Shown here piece by piece: positions 1-6,345 of a stretch of 11,056 nt of DNA. Each line of letters starts with the position of its first letter. Within the stretch, counting starts at the first letter, position 1. Both the position numbers and the translations under genes were made by a program. The notes below the pieces were generated by a model. That model was not told the origin of the DNA, ran no database searches, and saw nothing but the letters and a program-made list of their open reading frames with translations. Source of the stretch: Comamonadaceae bacterium (lineage in GTDB: Bacteria > Pseudomonadota > Gammaproteobacteria > Burkholderiales > Burkholderiaceae_C); the NCBI GenBank assembly GCA_947452325.1, contig CANGCZ010000040.1, positions 1 through 11,056 of the forward strand, read 5' to 3'.

Positions 1-1000
1 GGGCACGCCCGGACGTATTTTGGATCACCTCACGCGCGGCAACTTGCGTTTGGACTCGGTCAAAACTGTGGTGCTCGATGAAGCCGACCGCATGTTGGAC
101 ATGGGTTTTTTCGACGACATTGCGCAGCTCATTCAACACTGTCCGCCCAAGCGACAAACATTGTTGTTCTCGGCGACTTACCCCGAAGGAATAGCCAAGT
201 TGTCGGCGCAGTTCATGCGCGACCCGCAAACGGTGAAAGTGCAAACCGTGCACGCGGCAGACAAAATTAAACAACTGTTTTACGAAGTGCGCGAGGATGA
301 ACGCTTGCATGCGGTGTCATTGCTGCTTAACCATTTCCGGCCTGAGTCCACACTCGCGTTTTGCAACACCAAGCAGCAATGCCGCGAATTGCTGGCTGTG
401 TTGCAAGCCCAAGGTTTTGACGCACTGGCGCTTTACGGGGAACTCGAACAACGCGAGCGGGATCAAGTGCTGGTGCAATTTGCCAACCGCAGTTGCTCGG
501 TGCTGGTAGCTACCGATGTGGCTTCGCGCGGTTTAGACATCAGCCAGTTGAACGCGGTCATCAATGTGGATGTCACACCGGACGCCGAAATCCATATCCA
601 CCGCATAGGACGCACCGGTCGCGCAGATGCACAAGGCTTGGCATTGACGCTGGCGAGTTTGGACGAAATGGGTGCAGTTGGCCGCATTGAGTTACTGCAA
701 AACATGGAATCCAATTGGTCCAAGCTGGACACGCTGACGGCAACACCGGGCGGCAGATTGATGGCACCGATGCGTACTTTGCAAATTGTCGGCGGCCGCA
801 AAGAAAAAATCCGCCCTGGCGATGTGCTGGGTGCGTTGACAGGTGAGGCAGGCTTTAACGCAACGCAAATCGGCAAGATCAATGTCAACGAGTTTTCCAC
901 TTATGTGGCGGTGGACAGAGCGATTGCAGCAGAAGCAGTCGAGCGTTTGTCCAAAGGACGCATCAAGGGAAAAACCGTGCGCGTGCGCTTGATGGATTGA
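1..1000 (+). CDS. dbpA: ATP-dependent RNA helicase DbpA, 5' end missing
   Basis: DEAD-box helicase that remodels the peptidyl-transferase region of 23S rRNA during 50S subunit assembly. The reading frame is open from base 2, so the gene begins before the window and the Q motif and Walker A are not seen. Visible motifs in order: TPGR (motif Ib), DEAD at bases 77-88, SAT at 170-178, an ARGxD-type motif V (ATDVASRGLD) and HRIGRTGR (motif VI). The last ~75 residues (from MRTLQIVGGRKEKIRPGD to the end) match the DbpA RNA-binding domain, which in the family recognises hairpin 92 of 23S rRNA; this separates DbpA from RhlE or SrmB. The stop is TGA at 998-1000. The visible part looks intact, with no frameshift. 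The toxin-antitoxin promoter region starts immediately after the stop, and no terminator hairpin with a T-run is seen. Confidence 0.95.
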   Translation, partial: GTPGRILDHLTRGNLRLDSVKTVVLDEADRMLDMGFFDDIAQLIQHCPPKRQTLLFSATYPEGIAKLSAQFMRDPQTVKVQTVHAADKIKQLFYEVREDERLHAVSLLLNHFRPESTLAFCNTKQQCRELLAVLQAQGFDALALYGELEQRERDQVLVQFANRSCSVLVATDVASRGLDISQLNAVINVDVTPDAEIHIHRIGRTGRADAQGLALTLASLDEMGAVGRIELLQNMESNWSKLDTLTATPGGRLMAPMRTLQIVGGRKEKIRPGDVLGALTGEAGFNATQIGKINVNEFSTYVAVDRAIAAEAVERLSKGRIKGKTVRVRLMD

Positions 1001-1026
1001 TTTACATTACCAGGGTAATGTGATAT
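997..1026 (+). promoter_or_regulatory. Candidate sigma-70 promoter of the vapBC-type operon
   Basis: TTGATT at 997-1002 and TGATAT at 1021-1026, 18 bases apart, are the best -35/-10 pair upstream of the antitoxin. The -35 element overlaps the dbpA stop codon. Transcription would begin about 7 bases after the -10, near 1033, only a few bases from the ATG at 1036. The mRNA would then be leaderless or nearly so, which agrees with the absence of a Shine-Dalgarno sequence there. The hexamers are imperfect, so this is inference. Confidence 0.35.
1004..1021. promoter_or_regulatory. Perfect palindrome, probable antitoxin operator
   Basis: ACATTACC-AG-GGTAATGT: two 8-base arms with a 2-base centre and no mismatch. 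It lies between the candidate -35 and -10 elements, 15 bases before the antitoxin start. Type II antitoxins with an AbrB fold commonly bind palindromes that overlap their own promoter, alone or with the toxin, to autoregulate the operon; placement and symmetry fit that role. There is no T-run after it, so it is not a good intrinsic terminator for dbpA. Confidence 0.6.
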
Positions 1027-1035
1027 CCTGAATTT

Positions 1036-1302
1036 ATGTCTACCAAGCAATCCAAGCTGACTTCACAAGGCCAGGTTTCTGTGCCTGCCGCTGTGCGTCA
1101 GTTCCTCAGCTTAAGCCCCGGCGCCACCATTCTCTGGGTGCAGGAGGGTGAGCGCATGTGGGTAGAACGTGCCGCCACACACACGACCGCTGAGGTTCAC
1201 CAAGCGCTGTTTGGTAATTCAGCACCCCCAAAGACCACAGACACGCCAGACAGCAAACAAGCCATTCGCAGCTTTATGCAGAAAAAACATGCACGCCATT
1301 GA
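1036..1302 (+). CDS. vapB: AbrB/MazE-fold antitoxin (VapB type)
   Basis: An 88-residue protein whose first ~45 residues form a SpoVT-AbrB swapped-hairpin DNA-binding domain (SKLTSQGQVSVPAAVRQFL, then LSPGATILWV). The rest (residues ~50-88) is polar and likely disordered, ending in a basic helix (KQAIRSFMQKKHARH), the usual place for the toxin-blocking segment. Its role would be to neutralise the PIN toxin encoded next and to repress the operon through the palindrome at 1004-1021. The ATG at 1036 begins right at the domain, but there is no purine-rich ribosome site before it. The stop lies 11 codons-worth of sequence short of nothing else: it overlaps the toxin start by 14 bases, so translation is probably coupled. 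The family is clear; the VapB name rests on the PIN partner. Confidence 0.88.
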   Translation: MSTKQSKLTSQGQVSVPAAVRQFLSLSPGATILWVQEGERMWVERAATHTTAEVHQALFGNSAPPKTTDTPDSKQAIRSFMQKKHARH

Positions 1303-1669
1303 CACCAATGTGTTGGTGCGTTTGTTGGTCAGAGACGATGCAAAGCAGGCGAAAACCGCTGACAACTACATCAGCAAAGGCGCATGGGTATCGCATCTGG
1401 TGCTGGTAGAAACTGTGTGGGTGCTTGACGCTGTGTATCAGCGCAGCCCGCTTCAATTGGCAGCAGCAGTTGAACTTCTGCTATCGCATGAAAGCCTGGT
1501 GCTACAAGATGCAGATGTGGTCTTGGCGGCACTGACACATTTCAAAGCAAAACCTGCGTTGGGATTTTCAGATTGCATGGTGCTTGAAATTGCGCGCAAA
1601 GCCGGCCACTCGCCGCTGGGCAGCTTTGATAAATCTTTGGCAAAAGTCAGTGGTGTACACAAGCTCTAA
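1289..1669 (+). CDS. vapC: PIN-domain ribonuclease toxin (VapC type)
   Basis: A 126-residue PIN domain, the full usual length of a VapC toxin. VapC enzymes are Mg2+-dependent endoribonucleases that cut tRNA or rRNA and stop translation. The four acidic positions are present: D5 (in AIDTNVLVRLL), E41 (VLVETVWVL), D95 (GFSDCMVLE) and D114 (GSFDKSLAK), so the active site looks intact. I chose the ATG at 1289, 14 bases inside the antitoxin gene, because the PIN fold begins at once (MHAIDTN); the frame stays open further upstream but that stretch has no PIN similarity. Translation probably depends on coupling to the antitoxin. It converges on ybeY with an 11-base gap. The target RNA cannot be told from sequence. 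Confidence 0.88.
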   Translation: MHAIDTNVLVRLLVRDDAKQAKTADNYISKGAWVSHLVLVETVWVLDAVYQRSPLQLAAAVELLLSHESLVLQDADVVLAALTHFKAKPALGFSDCMVLEIARKAGHSPLGSFDKSLAKVSGVHKL

Positions 1670-1680
1670 AGACATGGTTT

Positions 1681-2136
1681 TTATGCGTACGGATTGGCAA
1701 TCCCCAATCCCGCCAATACCTGCACTTCAAAAGCCTCCATCGCCTTGGCATCTTTGAGCGATGTTTCATGGTCCCAGCCTTGGGCATGCAATGCGCCGTG
1801 CACCAACAAATGCGCGTAATGCGCTTTCAATGACTTGCCTTGCTCCTTGGCCTCTTTGGCAATGACTGTTGCACACAACACCAAATCTGCCATCACCACC
1901 GGGGACTGCTGGTAATCAAAGGTCAGCACATTGGTAGCGTAGTCTTTGCGCCGGTAACTGGCGTTCAATGCGCGGCCTTCCTGCTCATTCACAATGCGCA
2001 CAGTCAACTCTGCATCCATTGCCAATGCATGACGCAGGCAGCGCGTCACCCAATGGCGCGGTAATGCAGCGCGATGACGTGCCGCGTAAGCAATGTCGCC
2101 GAACTGCAATGACAAAGTCAGGTGTTTGAGAGCCAT
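1681..2136 (-). CDS. ybeY: Endoribonuclease YbeY (rRNA maturation factor)
   Basis: Metal-dependent RNase required for 16S rRNA 3'-end maturation and 70S quality control. The 151-residue protein carries the family signatures: NxxYRxxDxATNVLTF at residues ~58-73 and the metal-binding HGALHAQGWDH at 113-123, with H113, H117 and H123 as zinc ligands. I chose the ATG at 2136 (MALKHLTLSL); the frame is open further upstream, but that stretch lies inside phoH and is not YbeY-like. The start follows the phoH stop by one base (TGAAATG on the minus strand), and a GGA at 2142-2144 inside phoH can serve as ribosome site, so the two genes are co-translated. The phoH-ybeY pairing is widely conserved. No gene follows on this strand, since the PIN toxin converges from the left. 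Confidence 0.95.
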   Translation of the reverse strand: MALKHLTLSLQFGDIAYAARHRAALPRHWVTRCLRHALAMDAELTVRIVNEQEGRALNASYRRKDYATNVLTFDYQQSPVVMADLVLCATVIAKEAKEQGKSLKAHYAHLLVHGALHAQGWDHETSLKDAKAMEAFEVQVLAGLGIANPYA

Positions 2137-2137
2137 T

Positions 2138-3067
2138 TCAATCCGTTTTGCGGTGTTTGTCGTACGCATCGACGATACGAGCCACCAAAGGATGACGCAC
2201 CACATCTTTGCTGGTGAAATGCGTGACCGCAATACCATCGACCCGGCGCAGTACATGTTCTGCTTCTATCAAGCCGCTGGGACTGCCTTTGGGTAAATCG
2301 ATTTGACTGACGTCGCCTGTGACCACCGCTTTGGCACCAAAGCCTATGCGTGTCAAAAACATTTTCATTTGCTCTGGCGTGGTGTTTTGCGCTTCATCCA
2401 AAATGATGAACGCATTGTTCAAGGTGCGTCCGCGCATGAAAGCCAGAGGCGCAATCTCCAGCGCGCTGCGCTCGAACGCTTTTTGTACTTTGTCAAAACC
2501 CATGAGTTCATAAAGTGCGTCATACAGCGGACGCAAATACGGGTCAACTTTTTGACCCAAGTCGCCCGGCAGAAAGCCCAGTTTTTCACCGGCTTCAACC
2601 GCCGGTCTGGTGAGGATGATGCGTTGCACCGCGCTGCGCTCCAAAGCATCGACTGCACTGGCCACCGCCAGATAGGTTTTGCCGGTACCGGCCGGTCCGA
2701 TGCCGAACGTGATGTTGTGGCTGGCGATGTTCTCCATGTAAAGCGCTTGCGTCGGCGTTCTTGCGCTCACCTCGTTACGCCGAGTGTTCAGTGTCTGTGC
2801 GTTGGACGGCATGTGCGAGTCACCGGCCAGCATCAATTGCACCTGTTCTTTGGGAATAGGTTTAGCCGCGCGTTCGAACATGGCCTGCAAAACTTCCAAA
2901 GCGCGGTTGGCATTGACTTTGAGGCCGTCTATTTTGAATTTTTCGTGGCTGTGAGAAATCTTGACCTGTAAGCCGGTTTCTATGGTGCGCAAATGTTCAT
3001 CCAATGCACCGCATAAATTGCCCAGACGGGTGTTGCTGCTGGGACTGAATTGGTGGCGAATAATCAA
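2138..3067 (-). CDS. ybeZ: PhoH family ATPase (YbeZ/PhoL)
   Basis: A 309-residue PhoH-type P-loop ATPase. Family members act with YbeY in RNA metabolism and ribosome maturation, possibly as RNA helicases. Walker A is GPAGTGKT at residues 124-131, Walker B is FIILDEAQN at 220-228 (D224, E225), and TGDVSQIDLP at ~250-259 matches the family's sensor region. The N-terminal ~100 residues (RTIETGLQVKISHSHEKFKIDG) resemble the KH-like N-terminus of the family. The start is uncertain: no ATG or GTG lies in frame between the upstream stop (TAG at 3164-3166) and residue 64, so TTG at 3067 (MIIRHQFSPS) is the best choice. A weak GGCGGA lies about 9 bases before it. The TTG overlaps the stop of a 25-codon frame upstream. 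In many relatives miaB precedes this gene; here the gene upstream is the divergent ruvA. Confidence 0.93.
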   Translation of the reverse strand: MIIRHQFSPSSNTRLGNLCGALDEHLRTIETGLQVKISHSHEKFKIDGLKVNANRALEVLQAMFERAAKPIPKEQVQLMLAGDSHMPSNAQTLNTRRNEVSARTPTQALYMENIASHNITFGIGPAGTGKTYLAVASAVDALERSAVQRIILTRPAVEAGEKLGFLPGDLGQKVDPYLRPLYDALYELMGFDKVQKAFERSALEIAPLAFMRGRTLNNAFIILDEAQNTTPEQMKMFLTRIGFGAKAVVTGDVSQIDLPKGSPSGLIEAEHVLRRVDGIAVTHFTSKDVVRHPLVARIVDAYDKHRKTD

Positions 3068-3141
3068 AGTAACGATCCGCCAAGAGTGAACCCCGCGAGG
3101 GCGGGAAGGGGTTGTCGAAGAACCATGGTGTAGGTGGACAT
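3064..3141 (-). other. 25-codon open frame ending on the phoH start
   Basis: ATG at 3141 to TGA at 3064-3066, reading MSTYTMVLRQPLPALAGF and then TLGGSLL. Its TGA overlaps phoH's TTG start (TTGA), the geometry of a translationally coupled leader peptide. Against it being real: there is no Shine-Dalgarno before the ATG, there is no recognised family, and much of the coding strand is also hairpin sequence. It may be a by-product of a repeat element. Kept as a low-confidence candidate. Confidence 0.18.
3089..3113. repeat. GC-rich inverted repeat (hairpin)
   Basis: AACCCC at 3089-3094 pairs with GGGGTT at 3108-3113; within it CCCGC at 3092-3096 pairs alternatively with GCGGG at 3101-3105 around the loop GAGG. 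The two stems share bases, so they exclude one another. No T-run follows on either strand, so this is not a standard terminator. It lies just before phoH on the minus strand and may be part of a dispersed intergenic repeat. Confidence 0.55.
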
Positions 3142-3172
3142 AAAGAAATTTTGTCTTTAACTGCTAAAGAAA
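3141..3172. repeat. Three-arm TAAAGA / TCTTTA / TAAAGA repeat
   Basis: TAAAGAAA occurs at 3141-3148 and again at 3165-3172, a 24-base period. The inverse TCTTTA at 3154-3159 lies between them. The middle arm can pair with either outer arm, giving two mutually exclusive 6-base stems. The right-hand stem can be extended by TTG (3151-3153) with CAA (3173-3175) across a two-base bulge. It is AT-rich next to a GC-rich hairpin. It could be a protein-binding repeat, an RNA switch in the phoH leader, or the end of an interspersed element; the sequence alone does not decide. Confidence 0.5.
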
Positions 3173-3232
3173 CAAAGCATACCCTAAGGGGAAAAAACCC
3201 AGCCTCAGAGCCGATTTCAATCGCGCTGATAA

Positions 3233-3261
3233 TTGACTTTGCACAGTATTCACAGTGACAT
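3233..3261 (+). promoter_or_regulatory. Possible ruvAB promoter
   Basis: TTGACT at 3233-3238 is a good -35 match. TGACAT at 3256-3261 follows at 17 bases but is a poor -10, and it would place the transcript start inside the ruvA ATG. A GATAAT at 3228-3233 is a better -10 but has no clear -35. Two CACAGT copies (3242-3247 and 3251-3256) lie in the same stretch. No CTGT-N8-ACAG LexA-type site is present between phoH and ruvA. Confidence 0.25.
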
Positions 3262-3265
3262 ACAC

Positions 3266-3841
3266 ATGATTGGCAAACTCAGCGGCATACTTATTGAAAA
3301 AAATCCACCGCAGGTGGTGGTGGACTGCCATGGCGTGGGCTATGAAGTCGATGTGCCCATGAGTACTTTCTACAACCTGCCTGCAGTCGGCGACAAACTG
3401 AGTTTGCTCACGCATTTTGTGGTGCGCGAGGATGCACAAATTTTGTATGGCTTTGCCTCCGCCGAGGAACGCGTCGCTTTCCGTCAATTGATCAAAATAT
3501 CCGGTGTGGGTCCGCGCATGGCGCTGGGTGTGCTCAGCGGTTTGAGTGTGGCCGAACTGGCGCAAGCCATCAGTTTGCAAGAAGCAGGCAGACTGGTGAA
3601 GATTCCCGGTGTGGGTAAAAAAACAGCAGAGCGTTTGCTGCTCGAACTCAAAGGCAAGATGGGCAGCGACCTCGGTGCGAACGCAGTACCGCAAGTACAT
3701 TCAAGCCAAAACGATATTTTGCAAGCACTGATGAGTTTGGGTTACAGCGACAAAGAAGCCTCGGCAGCTTTAAAGCAATTGCCCGCAGACATCGGTGTCA
3801 GCGACGGTATCAAGCAGGCCTTGAAGGCCTTGGCCAGGTAA
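3266..3841 (+). CDS. ruvA: Holliday junction DNA helicase subunit RuvA
   Basis: RuvA tetramers bind four-way DNA junctions and load RuvB motors for branch migration in recombination repair. The 191-residue protein has all three domains: the OB-fold (1-~64) with the acidic pin E55-D56 in FVVREDAQIL, paired helix-hairpin-helix motifs (KISGVGPRMALGVLSG at 77-92 and KIPGVGKKTAERLLLEL at 112-128), and the C-terminal RuvB-contact domain (~148-191) after a linker. I chose the ATG at 3266 because MIGKLSG is the canonical N-terminus; the frame extends 11 codons upstream to a TTG without family similarity. No ribosome site is visible before the ATG. ruvB follows after three bases. ruvC, often the first gene of this operon, is not here. 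Confidence 0.97.
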   Translation: MIGKLSGILIEKNPPQVVVDCHGVGYEVDVPMSTFYNLPAVGDKLSLLTHFVVREDAQILYGFASAEERVAFRQLIKISGVGPRMALGVLSGLSVAELAQAISLQEAGRLVKIPGVGKKTAERLLLELKGKMGSDLGANAVPQVHSSQNDILQALMSLGYSDKEASAALKQLPADIGVSDGIKQALKALAR

Positions 3842-3844
3842 ACC

Positions 3845-4927
3845 ATGAGCATACAAACAGACAGCTTTGCAGACGACTTCAAACCCGACAACCGTGTGGT
3901 GTCAGCCGCACCAGTCAGCCCCAGGGAAGAAGCGATAGAGCGCGCCCTGCGTCCCAAATTACTGCAAGAGTACGTGGGCCAGACCAAGGTGCGCGAGCAA
4001 CTCGAAATTTTCATTGGTGCGGCTCGCCAACGCGATGAAGCACTTGACCATGTGTTGTTGTTCGGTCCGCCCGGCTTGGGCAAGACCACCTTGAGTCACA
4101 TCATTGCGCAAGAGTTGGGAGTGAATTTGCGCCAGACCAGCGGGCCGGTGCTGGAAAAGCCCAAGGACTTGGCTGCCTTACTTACCAACCTGGAAAAAAA
4201 CGATGTGTTGTTCATCGATGAAATCCACCGTTTGTCTCCCGTGGTCGAAGAAATTTTGTATCCCGCGCTGGAGGACTACCAGATTGACATCATGATTGGC
4301 GAAGGCCCGGCGGCTCGCAGCATCAAACTCGATTTGCAGCCATTCACGCTGGTCGGTGCGACCACGCGCGCGGGTATGTTGACCAATCCGCTGCGGGACC
4401 GTTTCGGCATCGTGGCGCGTCTGGAGTTTTATACGCCTGAAGAATTGTTGCGCATCGTCATGCGCAGCGGTGGTTTGCTCAAAGCGCAGTTGCATGAAGA
4501 CGGTGCGTTTGAAATCGCGCGTCGCTCGCGCGGTACACCGCGCATTGCCAACCGCTTGCTGCGCCGGGTGCGAGACTACGCCGAGGTCAAGGCCGATGGC
4601 CGCATCAGCAAAGCGGTGGCCGAAGCGGCACTGGCCATGCTCGATGTCGACCCTCAGGGTTTCGATTTGATGGACCGCAAGTTGTTGGAAGCCGTGATTC
4701 ACCGCTTTGATGGCGGGCCGGTGGGCTTGGACAATATCGCGGCCAGCATAGGCGAAGAACGCGACACCATCGAAGACGTGATCGAACCGTTTTTGATTCA
4801 ACAAGGTTTTTTACAGCGCACACCGCGCGGGCGCATCGCCACGCTGGCGGCTTACCGCCACCTCGGGGTGGCGGCCCCGGCTGCCACACACAATGCTGCG
4901 GGTTTGTTTGGCACTGAAACCGAATAA
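3845..4927 (+). CDS. ruvB: Holliday junction branch migration ATPase RuvB
   Basis: Hexameric AAA+ motor that, with RuvA, pumps DNA through Holliday junctions. It has 360 residues, slightly longer than typical because of a polar N-terminal extension (about the first 25 residues) and an alanine-rich C-terminal tail. Walker A is GPPGLGKT at 74-81, Walker B is VLFIDEIHRL at 121-130 (D125, E126), sensor 1 with the arginine finger is GATTRAG at 171-177, and sensor 2 is RGTPRIANRLLRR at 229-241. The C-terminal winged helix (~265-340) ends with IQQGFLQRTPRGRIAT, a family hallmark. The ATG at 3845 has AGGT at 3836-3839, overlapping the ruvA stop, so the two genes form one operon with probable coupling. 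It converges on the phosphatase gene with a 4-base gap and no terminator hairpin between them. Confidence 0.98.
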   Translation: MSIQTDSFADDFKPDNRVVSAAPVSPREEAIERALRPKLLQEYVGQTKVREQLEIFIGAARQRDEALDHVLLFGPPGLGKTTLSHIIAQELGVNLRQTSGPVLEKPKDLAALLTNLEKNDVLFIDEIHRLSPVVEEILYPALEDYQIDIMIGEGPAARSIKLDLQPFTLVGATTRAGMLTNPLRDRFGIVARLEFYTPEELLRIVMRSGGLLKAQLHEDGAFEIARRSRGTPRIANRLLRRVRDYAEVKADGRISKAVAEAALAMLDVDPQGFDLMDRKLLEAVIHRFDGGPVGLDNIAASIGEERDTIEDVIEPFLIQQGFLQRTPRGRIATLAAYRHLGVAAPAATHNAAGLFGTETE

Positions 4928-4931
4928 AAAA

Positions 4932-5573
4932 TCAGGTACTGCTTTCCTCGCGTGCGTCAGTGTCTAAATGACGCTCATCCGCCCAGCCCACCAGTTGCAA
5001 ACCTTGCGGCGTCCATAACAGCCGGTTGATGGCGGTATTGCGCAAACCCCAACTGCGGGCCACTTGCAAGTCCTGTCCTGTGGCGATGCGATAAAGAATA
5101 TCCAAGACACCACCGTGCGTCACCAGTGCAATCTGCTGACCCAGATGGCGTGCCGCGATATCGTTCACCATGTCAAGCACACGTGCATGCAGCATTAATA
5201 AACTTTCCCCGCCGTTTGCAGGTGTCCAGTGAGGGTCACGGTCATGCCAGCGCTTGGCTTCTTCGGGATGGACTTGTTTGATTTCATCCCAAGTCAATCC
5301 TTCAAAAGCTCCGTAATGCCGTTCGCGCAATGGCTGGATGCGGCTGACCTCAAGTGCATGGTATGAGGCGATGTGTTGGGCTGTGACAAAGGCACGACTC
5401 AGGTCGCTGGCATAAACGGCTTGTAGCTGTTCATCTGCCAAGGCTTTGGCTACTTGCTGCGCTTGCCACAAGCCCTGTGGATTGAGATCAATGTCAATTT
5501 GTCCCTGAATACGGGTAGCGACATTCCAGTCAGTTTCGCCGTGACGGATAGCGAGTATGTGTGTGGTTTCCAT
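4932..5573 (-). CDS. Histidine phosphatase family protein (GpmB/CobC-like)
   Basis: A 213-residue member of the phosphoglycerate mutase/acid phosphatase superfamily, which works through a phosphohistidine. The catalytic motif is IRHGETDWN with R10, H11 and E13. The other pocket residues are visible: R60 in YASDLSRA, E84 in LRERHYGAFEG, and H153 in LVTHGG. RIQGQIDIDLNPQG after the first motif is typical of the small cofactor-independent phosphatases annotated gpmB or cobC. No cobalamin or glycolysis genes are nearby, so the substrate stays open. The ATG at 5573 lies at the motif's usual distance from the N-terminus. It is divergent from the TetR gene with an 80-base gap, and convergent with ruvB. 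Confidence 0.9.
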   Translation of the reverse strand: METTHILAIRHGETDWNVATRIQGQIDIDLNPQGLWQAQQVAKALADEQLQAVYASDLSRAFVTAQHIASYHALEVSRIQPLRERHYGAFEGLTWDEIKQVHPEEAKRWHDRDPHWTPANGGESLLMLHARVLDMVNDIAARHLGQQIALVTHGGVLDILYRIATGQDLQVARSWGLRNTAINRLLWTPQGLQLVGWADERHLDTDAREESST

Positions 5574-5653
5574 GGCAAGAGTGTATGCAATCCGGTTTGT
5601 GCGCTTATGACAAAATCTTGGAAATAATTTGACCGTTCTTTTTAAAAGGAAAT

Positions 5654-6304
5654 ATGTCCGACACTCTTTCGACGCAAAACAGCAGTGACAAGCACTTGGT
5701 GCGCCAGCGCTTATTGCAAAAGGGACAACAAACCAAGGCTGCCATCATTGATACAGCACTGGGTATGGCAACCCAAATCGGTTTGGAGGGTTTGAGCATA
5801 GGCGCGGTGGCTGACGCCATGCAAATGAGCAAGTCCGGTGTATTTGCGCATTTCGGCTCGCGTGAAGAATTACAGATTTCAGTCATCCGTGAATACCATC
5901 AGCGTTTCGAGCATGAACTGTTTTTCCCTGCCATGGAGTTGCCGCGCGGCCTGCCCCGCTTGAAGGCTTTGTTCCATAACTGGATGCAGCGCACCAGCGC
6001 CGAAATTGATTCAGGCTGCTTGTATATCAGCGGCGCTGTAGAGTTTGATGACCGCCCCGGCCCGGTGCGTGATGCCTTGGCCAGTTCAGTCAAAACCTGG
6101 TTGACTGCCTTGCACCGTGCGGTGCTGCAAGCGCGTGACGAGCAACATTTGTCAAAAGACACTGACGCCACGCAAATGTCATTTGAAATCCATGGATTGA
6201 TTCTGGCATTGCATTATGAAGCGCGGTTTTTGAAATCAGCGCAAAGTCTGCAACGTGCCCAACAAGGTTTTGAACACATTTTGGAGCGCTACGGCGCTTC
6301 TTGA
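5654..6304 (+). CDS. TetR/AcrR family transcriptional regulator
   Basis: A 216-residue one-component repressor-type regulator. The N-terminal HTH covers residues ~28-75 (AAIIDTALGMATQIGLEGLS, then GAVADAMQMSKSGVFAHFGS, then REEL), with the recognition helix around 57-68. The C-terminal ligand domain contains DSGCLYISGAVEFDDRPGPV, a block I associate with a proteobacterial TetR subgroup often found beside lipid and acyl-CoA genes; that link is from memory. The ATG at 5654 follows AAAAGGA at 5644-5650, at rather tight spacing. A DUF2147 gene and an enoyl-CoA hydratase/isomerase gene follow on the same strand with short gaps, so they are the likely targets along with the regulator itself. The 80-base gap to the divergent phosphatase holds an AATAAT -10-like hexamer at 5623-5628 but no obvious palindrome. 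Confidence 0.92.
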   Translation: MSDTLSTQNSSDKHLVRQRLLQKGQQTKAAIIDTALGMATQIGLEGLSIGAVADAMQMSKSGVFAHFGSREELQISVIREYHQRFEHELFFPAMELPRGLPRLKALFHNWMQRTSAEIDSGCLYISGAVEFDDRPGPVRDALASSVKTWLTALHRAVLQARDEQHLSKDTDATQMSFEIHGLILALHYEARFLKSAQSLQRAQQGFEHILERYGAS

Positions 6305-6345
6305 TTGAAAGCATGAACTCGCTCTGACCTAAAGAGGAACCCGAC

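Noticed and set aside
2303..2971. A 222-codon plus-strand frame antisense to phoH
   Set aside because: The phoH reading has Walker A and B motifs in the right places; the antisense translation is Arg/His-rich with no recognisable domain.
3089..3113. An intrinsic transcription terminator between phoH and ruvA
   Set aside because: The hairpin is GC-rich but has no T-run on either strand, and both neighbouring genes start rather than end here.
3242..3256. A LexA box before ruvA suggested by the ACAGT sequences
   Set aside because: ACAGT occurs as a direct repeat, not as CTGT-N8-ACAG; no CTGT is found in the gap.
3164..3700. A 178-codon minus-strand frame over ruvA and the upstream gap
   Set aside because: It is antisense to the canonical RuvA reading and lacks domains.
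4178..4804. A 208-codon minus-strand frame inside ruvB
   Set aside because: RuvB motifs are complete on the plus strand; the antisense product shows only low-complexity basic composition.
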